Below, piece by piece: positions 56,827 through 64,000 of a stretch of 64,000 nucleotides of DNA (positions within the stretch are counted from its first letter, which is position 1; every line of letters begins with the position of its first letter). Under the pieces are notes generated by a model that saw only the letters and a program-made list of their open reading frames with translations, was not told the origin of the DNA and did no database searches. The stretch lies in NCBI GenBank assembly GCA_022559845.1, contig CM040123.1, positions 298,766,642 through 298,830,641 of the forward strand, in the 5' to 3' direction. The DNA comes from Amorphophallus konjac. Its lineage: Eukaryota; Streptophyta; Magnoliopsida; Alismatales; Araceae. Made by a program: the position numbers and the translations under genes.

Positions 56827-58609
56827 TCATTTCGAAGATTTTGGTACCCAAGTCATCTTGGGTCCCGAGGGGTTAGCTTTAGCATGAACAAAGATTTTCT
56901 TTTCATTTCTCCTCTCATACCACTCATCGTCGGCCCTCATCATGGAACAATTATCCATTGAGTGTCCATTCAGGCCACAGTAATAACAATGAGAAGATTT
57001 TCTTCTCATGGTCGGCTTTTCATCATTTTTCATTACATGACAATCATTTATCATGTGTCCAAAAACACCACAGTAATGGCATGAAAAGTTTTTCTTTATG
57101 GACCATGCATCATCATCTTTCTTTGTAAAGTAATTTTCAAAAACATGTCCATTTAATCCACAATAAAAGTAGTGAGCATTGAGGTTTTTCTTCATTAGTT
57201 TTTCAAAATTTTTAGAATCATTAGCAAATTTCATTTGTGACTTCAATGCCACATCGTCATCAAATTCTTTCAAAAAGCAGTCATACATGTCATGACCGAA
57301 TTTTCCACAGTAATAGCATGAAACATTTCTTCTTTTTCTTGAAGCATGATTGTGTTTATCATATGAGGGTTCTGCATGCATACAAGAACAATCAACATCA
57401 TTTTTCTGTTTTTCATTTTGCTTATCACACAACAACATGGATTCATTCAAATTTTTGATCTCATCTTCCAATGATGAGATATGCAAGTTAGATTCAGTAA
57501 TTTCTTCCTCACACAATGCAAGCTTCTCATTCAACAAGGAATTAACAGTTTTATAGCTTGCAATTTCTTCTTCTAAAACTTGAGAGTTTTCAAGATTATC
57601 CACAGCTACATATTTTCCTTTTTCAAATATGTGGATTTTATCAACTAGAAGACAGTTTTGATTTTTCAATTTCTGAATCTCTTCAGCAAGTTTTTTATTT
57701 TGAAGTTTTTCAAATGAATTTTCACTCATGGAGATATGTTCAAGTTCATTCATTTGAAAATTCGCATTGCCACCAACCATTCTACCAATGGTTTCATTGT
57801 TTTCGAATTTGTCATTCAAATTTTTGAAGTTTTCTATTTCCTTTCTCAGTTCTTTCAACTTTTCAGACTCATCAGTAGATATGTATTTCTCTTTTTCAAG
57901 CAAAAGCAATTTTTTAGACATGGTAGAATTCAGCATTTTCATATTTTCATTATCTTTCTCAATTTTTTGACATTCTGAAATTGTAGCCAATAAAGATTTA
58001 TTTTCAGTTTTTAAACATGAAATGGTTTCTTTATGACTGTCAACCTCATAGACAAGTGACTCAACTAGCTTTTCAAACTCTATGCATTTTTCACATGAAG
58101 AATTATCAACATGACAGCTTTCAATTTTTTTTTCAAATTCTTATTTTCAGATTTCAATCTCTTGTACTTACTCGATAATTCATCATATGCTTCCACTAAT
58201 TCTTCAAATGAGATTTCATCAAGTTCAGAGTCAGAGCTTACCTCCTTGGACTCTAAGCTTGAATGATCATCCTTGCTATTAGCCATCATGCAAGCATCCT
58301 CTAGCCCTCTTTCATGAACCTTGATCAGTTGATCCATGATTTCTTTGGCCGAGCTACAATCAAGAACAAACGAAATTTGTTAGAGTCAATTGTAGCTTTA
58401 AGAGCATTCAAAACAAAAAGATTATCAGAATTCATTTTCCTATGTTCATCAGTCCACCTTAGTTCATTTTTGGGTAAGACATGTGAACCATGAGAGATTA
58501 ATTTCATGAGTTTCGGATCAAAGCCAGTAATCCAAACACAAAATTTTCCTAACCATGAAGCATAGTCAAAACCATTGAAAACAGGAATAAAATCTAAGCT
58601 AGCCATCAT
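56827..58609 (-). pseudogene. Sirevirus-type Gag with coiled coil and four zinc knuckles, element I
   Basis: It starts at ATG 58609 (MMASLDFIPVFNGFDYASWL), reads FVLNALKATIDSNKFRLFL and, after one frameshift near 58340, CSSAKEIMDQLIKVHE, the copia Gag signature. The core normally following this is missing. After a second frameshift near 58095, 387 codons are open (57990-56827): a Lys/Glu/Asn-rich coiled coil (LLLLEKEKYISTDESEKLKE, VLEEEIASYKTVNSLLNEKL), then CCHC knuckles CYYCGKFGHDMYDC, CHYCGVFGHMINDC and CYYCGLNGHSMDNC, plus a degenerate one (FYCGLNGHVFENY) that has lost two cysteines. It ends KMTWVPKSSK. A long coiled coil and repeated knuckles are typical of Sirevirus Gag. Plus-strand frames at 57237-57978 are shadows. 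Confidence 0.85.
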
Positions 58610-58663
58610 GAAAATGATCTTTTCTCCTAGACCGTGAGGTCCGCTGAATAAAAATCAGAGACT

Positions 58664-58677
58664 GGGCTCTAATACCA
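58664..58677 (-). other. Primer-binding site of element I
   Basis: Minus strand TGGTATTAGAGCCC two bases after the LTR end; one change from the Met-tRNA complement TGGTATCAGAGCCC (C to T). Confidence 0.85.
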
Positions 58678-59696
58678 ATTGTTGGCCCAGACGAGATGGC
58701 GGACAAGAAGGGGGGTTGAATTGTCCCCTTGACCTAGATGGCAGATTTTAAAAACTCTCTTAACTGAACACAATGGAATTAAAACAAACTACTAGATTGG
58801 CCTAACCACACATGAGATGTAACAAGTTCTCTCAATATTTCCGATCTCACTCGTAATAACAATGCAACCGTTAGATAAAATTATGCCTAACACGGATAAC
58901 AGAAGAAGCAGTGTGTAGTGGTGTAGTGAGTAGATATCTACTAAATTAACCTGTGATGGGAGATAGAAGAAAAGGACAAACACACAGGTATTCACACGAG
59001 ACAAAAGGATTTTTAGGTTGTTCTGGACCACGACGGGCTCCCTACGTCCACCCCTCACCCAACGGGTGAGGCTTCACTACACGCTACTTTCGTAGCAACA
59101 CGGGGATGAACCCCAACCACACACACACAAGCTGCTTCCGCAGCAATATCCACACACGGGGAAAATCCCCAACACGCTACAACCACAGCACACACCCACA
59201 CACCGAATCGGGGAGCACACCCCGGACACTCAAACCACACGGAGTCACAGCTCCGTCAACACATAACCAACCACGGGGAAACTTTCCCCACAATATAACC
59301 AATCGGGGAGCACACCCGTCCATAGATGGTCCACACAAAAATATATCTAGAATTCAGAAATACAAGATATGATCAATGCAAACCCCACAACTCAAAAGCA
59401 AATGGTATTAATAGATGTAGACAAGATATAGAAGTAGTTCCCCATGAGAAGGAACGAGGTGTAGTTCATAATCTCTGATGCTCAGGTCGGGGGATAGCCG
59501 AATGCCGATGTTGAGGACGTCCACGCGTTCCTCTTCTCAATCTGCTTCTTTCTTTCTTCAATCACGAGCTCTAGAAATGAATTGAAGTAGATGAATCTTG
59601 AGCTCTTCCTCAGCCTCCCTCCTTCTTCCCGTCGTTCTCCTGCAAAACAAATAGAAAGATTAGAGCTCCTCTTCTATTTCTTCCAAATTCGCAACA

Positions 59697-59704
59697 TATA
59701 TATA
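59697..59704 (-). promoter_or_regulatory. Candidate LTR TATA box, element I
   Basis: Minus-strand TATATATA within GGTATATATATGTTGC, about 170 bases downstream of the GGGTCGACCC array. Confidence 0.6.
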
Positions 59705-59875
59705 CCATGAGGATAAGTTGTGCAAAAGACCACAATACCTTTGTAAAACCCTAACAAAACCACCCTAATATGTTCATTAATGACCCAAGGGTATTAGGGT
59801 AAAATATTAGCCCATTTGGATGTGTTTCCATAGGGTTTCGGTGGGCCACGGTATAGCCGCACGGACCTGTGAATC

Positions 59876-60063
59876 TGGGGGGGTCGACCCACTTCCAGAG
59901 GGGGGTCGACCAACTTGGCAGACAGAATCTGTTTTCAACAGATTTTATAGGGGGGTCGACCCACTTTGTGAGGGGGGTCGACCCACTTTCAGACAGAATG
60001 CTGAAAACACCCTGTTTTGCCCAGGGGACGACCCATTGAGTGGGGGGGGTCGACCCATTGACC
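59876..60063 (-). repeat. GGGTCGACCC palindrome array in I LTR
   Basis: The 10-bp palindrome GGGTCGACCC, extended as GGGGGTCGACCCACTT, occurs at 59881-59890 and again near 59953, 59976 and 60048, with variants near 59903 and 60025 (GGGGACGACCC). Array edges are 170-360 bases upstream of the TATA box. Confidence 0.88.
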
Positions 60064-61639
60064 TTGTGACATAAACAAAAGGTATCCTAATGATATTCTA
60101 ATGATCTAACATGCACCCCAATGTAATCAAACATGAATTACATTAAAAAATAAATTCTCACCTTGTCTTTCATGATTTTAAGAGCATGATCAAGCCTGCA
60201 CTTTATAAAAGCTCAATCTCATCATTCTTTCATCAATGTAAAATGAAGAGGCTAATATGGGAGATGTAATATTCAACCAATCAAAGTCCGATCCCATGAA
60301 ATGTGTAATAACCCAAATTGAAAGCATGATTTTGCTAAGCAAATAACATGTAGTGATAGACATAAACCAATACCCAAACTTTGGTTCATTTAAAAGACAA
60401 TGAGACAAGAAGTGCTAACCACTATCACTAGTTGATCATGAAAACAAGCATGCACTCATATCCAATATGGGCAGTCTAGCCACATTGAAATGCAGTCAAT
60501 GTAAGACCAAAACCATGAGATTAACCCCAACAACCATGATGTATGAATCAAGCCTAACCTTGCCACATGGAAATACATCAAAAGAATTCTTACCATAATT
60601 CCAAAGGTTTGTGGGCATATTTAAACCTGTACTTTCAAGCAATTCAAGTTGATGAGAATTAAGTCATTGCAATACAAGAAACCATTTTTCAACCAAAATC
60701 ATTCCATCCACATTGAAATGTATTCAAACATGATTTCTTATCTTGAACCAAGGGAATGTGACACATTTGAGCCTAGCATGCTTAAGAACCTCAGCATCAT
60801 TTTAATACACCTAAGAATCACTCAATGCATTTTATCATGTCTGTGCATATAAGTACATGGTCAATGCATATGAGAAGATTTTGTCGGTGCAATGAAGAAC
60901 AAAGTCCATGCAAAGATCAACAAGGTCACAATGATATGAGAGCATTAAGGATCCAGGAAATTAAGTCCAGTGCAACCACATGAGCTTACACACTCCATTC
61001 TTAGTTTAAGTTTACACAATTGCTCATGAATGCAAGTTCAGCCCAAGCCAAATGGAACTCACACAAACCGACAATTCAAACAAAACATCTGATTAATACA
61101 TGATTTTCCATGACTTAAACATATCAAGCAAACTAACATGGAAGTCAGTTTCACATTCAAAATAAATCAGATTTCTGCATGAAGGAACCAAGACTTATTA
61201 CTATCTAAACAATCCAAAACAAGAGACAAGGCTCAACTGAACCTTCACCACCATGGACGACAAAACATGATTTGCAAAATATCAAGCATTTATGTCAGTT
61301 CATTAAAGACCTCATGACCCAATTTGAAAACATGATATCACCATACGAAAACATCATGAGTGAAGTGCATCAAGGGAAAAACATGGTTATGTCGATGCAC
61401 ATATGAAAGCAATCCAGAAGAGGTCGATGCATGTCCAAGGGCAGGTCAATGCATGTGAAGAACAAGTAAGACAACCTGCAAAAGAAGATGCAACATATCA
61501 GCTCATGAGACAACAACGGACATTTTCCACAACACTTACTCAGAATCTTTACACTTAAAGACATACGTAAAACACACAATATATTGTAATCATCAAAACC
61601 ATTATCAAAGACAAAAAAGGGAGCGCCACGAACCCAATA

Positions 61640-62976
61640 GGCCCTATCTCGCTCGGAAGAGGGGAGAGCCGCCGAGCCAGAGTAATCTTCAACAGCGGGG
61701 ATGGACCCAGCCTTCTTGGCCCGCTTCTTGGCCTTCACGGCGTCCCGTATCATGCCCTCCATGGGATCTTTGCGTTTGGCCCTCCGCGGCCTGGAAGACC
61801 CCTCCTGGGCCATCCCCTTGCCCGTATATCGGGCTCGGGAGCGCCCCTCAGGAGCTCGCGACTCGTCGGCAGCCGAATCATCACCGAGATCGATCACCTC
61901 TCGTTCTGCCGCAGGCTCCTCCTCCACAGCCGGCCGCCTGGTATCTGCGCAGAAGAAAGATATGGTCTGGAAAAGAAAATGGTCTCACCATCCGACGAAG
62001 AAGCTGATTCATGACGTCCGAACCTGTCGACCGTAGCCGTGTGAGAAGGCATCGCTCGATGTTCTCCGGAGTAACCAGCTCCTCTGTAAACTGGCGATGC
62101 TTCAGCAAGATGGCCGCATACTCCTCCACATCCGAAGAGAACTCTTCTTTCCTCGGAGGGATGTTTGGATGGAAATTGGGGATTACGGGACACCTCCAAG
62201 TCTCTTCCACCGAAAAAATCCCTATCCAGAAGAACTGAGTCTTCCATCCCTTGTGGGAAGAGTCCTTCGCGGCTAGGAAGACAGCTCATGTTCCGTCTCG
62301 CCTTGATGAAATAGAAGCCCTTCCCAGCCGAGGAATGCGCCTTTAACTCGAAAAAATAATGGAAGAGATCCAAGGAAGGAGGAACCCCGCATTGGCGGCA
62401 GAGGATACGAAAGGCAGAGAGAAGAAGATAAGAGTTGGTCACCAAGTGTATGGGAGCCAACTTAAAGAAATCAAGAAGCTTCAGAACAAAGGGCTCGAAG
62501 GGAAGGCGGAAACCATTCTTCCACAACAGAAGAAAGGAGCAGATATGGCCCGTACGAGAATCCAAGCTCGTCTCGTGGGGGGCAGCCGCGGCAAAGTAAA
62601 ACTTATAGGGCCTGGGAAACTGGTGCTCCAGCTGTTTCACCTCCACCTCCCCCAGCTCACTGCAGTTTGGAGCGGGCGGTATCACCATCGCCCTCGCCTC
62701 AGGCTCACCCTCCCACTCTTCGACCTCCGGACGCTAGTCCGCCATGGGATCTGAGGAGGAACTTGAAGAGAAATGCTCCCGAGACTCCAGAGATTCTGGA
62801 GAAAGAGGAAGCTGTCGAACCACCTCCGTGGTTATCTCCGCCAACTCTGCGAATGCCGCTGCAAGCCTCTGCTCTTCCGTCGTGTCCTCACGACGCATCA
62901 AAGAGCCCCAAAGGCAAGCACAAAGGAGAGTAAAAATCCTAAAACGGAGAGAGTTGGAACTACAACAAGCGCACAA
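61640..62976 (-). pseudogene. N-terminal part of Tat antisense ORF protein (gypsy-type transposon domain, PF04195-like), element D
   Basis: Likely start ATG 62898 (MRREDTTEEQRLAAAFAELA); an upstream in-frame ATG lies at 62976. After a TAG at 62734 the frame continues: MVIPPAPNCSELGEVEVK, FLLLWKNGFRLPFEPFVLKL, LDFFKLAPIHLVTNSYLLLS, LCRQCGVPPSLDLFHYFFEL and GKGFYFIKARRN. This is the pattern of the domain called putative gypsy type transposon (PF04195). Frameshifts near 62250 and 61950 lead to FFWIGIFSVEETWRCPVIPN and then EVIDLGDDSAADESR and a basic stretch. Element I cuts the gene at 61640; the coiled-coil C-terminus is at 45513-46924. The molecular role of these antisense proteins is not established. 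Confidence 0.75.
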
Positions 62977-63196
62977 CGCCTATATTCCCACGTGAAAGGC
63001 GGCGTGTCGTTCCAACCTCTGAGAAAAGGGGGCCCCTTCATTTCAAATCCGCCAGGATTATCATTATTACGGGCCCAGGTGACCACGACACGTGGCTTCT
63101 TAACACCGTCAGATCTCCACCCACCCGAGCCACGCTGGTCCAAAACCCTAACGGCTACTCTTCCGAGCCTACCAAGGCTCGGGAGTAGAAGGGAGA
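62977..63196 (+). other. Element D end: spacer and polypurine tract
   Basis: No gene. It closes with GAGTAGAAGGGAGA (63183-63196), the plus-strand polypurine tract directly before the 3' LTR. Confidence 0.65.
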
Positions 63197-63868
63197 CATA
63201 AAAGTCTAATAAGATCACTCGGGATCAAGACCTTCCTCGGCGGCCATTAGGCTCGGAAGGCCAGAGCATCAGTCCGGTGGGAGGAAGACCCAAGCCCGAC
63301 CTATCCCCCTCACCGGGATAAAGGCTAGCGCCCCGCGCCCACTCCGACCAAGCCTCACCCGAGCTATGCCGATCGCCCGGATAAGGGTTGGCACTCTTCA
63401 TGCTTGGGTCGACCGACGATTGCTTATCCACGCTACCGTTGAGAGCCCTTTATGAGCAGGAGTTCACAAATATAAGGGACCCACGAGTCCTCAAGGTTAT
63501 AAAGAGCCCACGATGAGGATGTAAAGAGCCCACGTCGAGGACGTAACCCCCGCCTGGAACTCCTCAGCTTACGGGACTCATGAGGCTAGCGCACTATTTA
63601 AACCGGGGACTCCCTCTAGCAAACGGTAAGGCCTACACACACCTAAAACTCCCTTAGCAGGAACCACTTCACCACCTTGGTGGAGAGGGGTCTCGTGCCT
63701 ATCCTTCATCCTCCCTTCATAGCTTCCACCACTACTCTACTGACTTAGGCATCGGAGGGTTTTCCCCAGGGATCGCCCCCTGGGCCCCCTGATCTATTTC
63801 CCTTCCTTACAGTTCACTGATCGGTGATCATCCCCAGCTCAGGACTAGCGTGAGATCGCCCCTCTTCA
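63197..63868 (+). repeat. 3' LTR of element D (lacks first 90 bp)
   Basis: It aligns with 25769-26441 of the 5' LTR (CATAAAAG.C.AATAAGATC to CCCCTCTTCA). The 90-bp start of the 5' LTR, including its TG, is missing, so the LTR begins CATAAAAG right after the purine tract. Confidence 0.8.
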
Positions 63869-64000
63869 AATTCAGAAGTATAAGTTTTAGGCAATGAAAG
63901 TAATATAGATTAAAAATAACTTCTAAGCGCATAAGAACATGAAATCATCTAAGACGAGTAGGGAATGTAACCAAGTATATGAAAGCAGTACTTAAAATAG
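63869..64000 (-). repeat. F2: right part of the LTR interrupted by D
   Basis: The sequence after D (AATTC target copy, then AT-rich) is the continuation of the Del-like LTR that ends at 25678. It runs off the window. Assignment is by position; sequence similarity to F1 is weak here. Confidence 0.45.

Larger units (their letters stand above)
46925..61639 (-). mobile_element. Element I: gag-only Sirevirus-type copia element, inserted in D antisense ORF
   Basis: Minus strand: 5' LTR (58680-61639), primer site (58664-58677), gag (58609-56827), then about 2.2 kb of non-coding sequence with many purine tracts, ending AAAAAGGGGGAGAT and TGTTGGGTTCG at 46935-46925. No protease, integrase or RT is present. 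The 3' LTR is reduced to the last visible bases, and no target duplication can be matched (GGCCC on the right, CCAGT on the left). Element C interrupts its 3' region. Confidence 0.75.
58680..61639 (-). repeat. 5' LTR of element I (2960 bp)
   Basis: Minus strand from TATTGGGTTCG (61639; TG changed to TA) to GGGCCAACA (58680), giving TGTTGG/CCAACA-type termini. Near the start it has TTTTGATGATTACAATATAT, typical of Sireviruses. It contains a palindrome array (59876-60063) and a TATA box (59697-59704). Short frames within have no domains. Confidence 0.75.
25679..63868 (+). mobile_element. Element D: degenerate Tat-lineage Ty3/gypsy element with three nested insertions
   Basis: LTRs at 25679-26441 and 63197-63868; the flanking five bases are ATTTC and AATTC (one mismatch), consistent with a decayed target duplication. 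Internal order is primer-site-like sequence, gag, protease, reverse transcriptase, RNase H, second RNase H, integrase, then an antisense ORF, which is the Tat layout. Removing B (27060-33654), E (35132-40954) and I (about 46925-61639) restores the order; across the B site the frame reads straight through (ALRA then LQKTS). It carries 16 in-frame stops and at least two frameshifts in gag-pol, so it is inactive. Confidence 0.85.

Noticed and set aside
1..64000. Host genes, tRNA or rRNA genes
   Set aside because: I looked for conserved protein motifs outside element lineages and for tRNA A/B-box arrangements by eye and found none; a dedicated tRNA and protein search could still reveal small ones.

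Overview
The window is repeat-filled nuclear DNA of a flowering plant with a large genome. I recognise no host gene, tRNA, rRNA or bacterial-type gene. Nearly every base can be assigned to, or lies beside, an LTR retrotransposon. The lineages are plant-specific: Ty3/gypsy Tat (second RNase H and an antisense extra ORF), Ty3/gypsy Del/Tekay-like, Sirevirus-type Ty1/copia, and a group of LTR elements that lack the pol core. Boundaries were read from TG...CA termini, initiator-Met-type primer sites, polypurine tracts and target-site duplications (TSDs).

Layout. Element A (minus strand, 1-4437, runs off the left edge) sits in the last codons of a Tat integrase (element J). The 3' UTR of J runs to about 13.74 kb. 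It contains a decayed GT-rich Del-like element (K, about 4.9-10.2 kb) and four successive unrelated tandem-repeat arrays (10.48-13.23 kb). A J LTR follows (13.74-15.17 kb), then LTR debris to 17.7 kb. A Sirevirus 3' region and LTR (G, 17.7-21.31 kb), a reversed Del-like LTR fragment (F1) and the 3' part of a second Sirevirus LTR with its primer site (H, to 24.02 kb) come next.

From 24.08 kb to the right edge the sequence is a nest. H contains a Del-like LTR copy (F2, 24079 onward). F2 contains a degenerate Tat element, D (25679-63868). D is interrupted in gag by element B (27060-33654), in protease by element E (35132-40954, TSD ctcta), and in its antisense ORF by a Sirevirus relative, I (about 46925-61639). 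I in turn contains element C (47239-54923, TSD caaat). That makes five levels: H > F2 > D > I > C.

How the parts relate. D carries a recognisable gag, protease, reverse transcriptase, RNase H, second RNase H, integrase and antisense ORF. It has 16 in-frame stop codons, all TGA or TAG, so it is dead. A, B and C lack the pol core but encode homologous proteins. The shared layout is a short Gag-like start, a Pro/Thr-rich linker, a conserved block of about 300 residues that I cannot name, and repeated CPGPP-type motifs. C adds an integrase-tail and chromodomain-like end. The copy in A is open for 701 codons to the window edge and is the best candidate here for an undescribed coding system. A second theme is that LTRs of several unrelated families carry arrays of short GC-rich palindromic words, usually about 100-450 bp upstream of the candidate TATA box.
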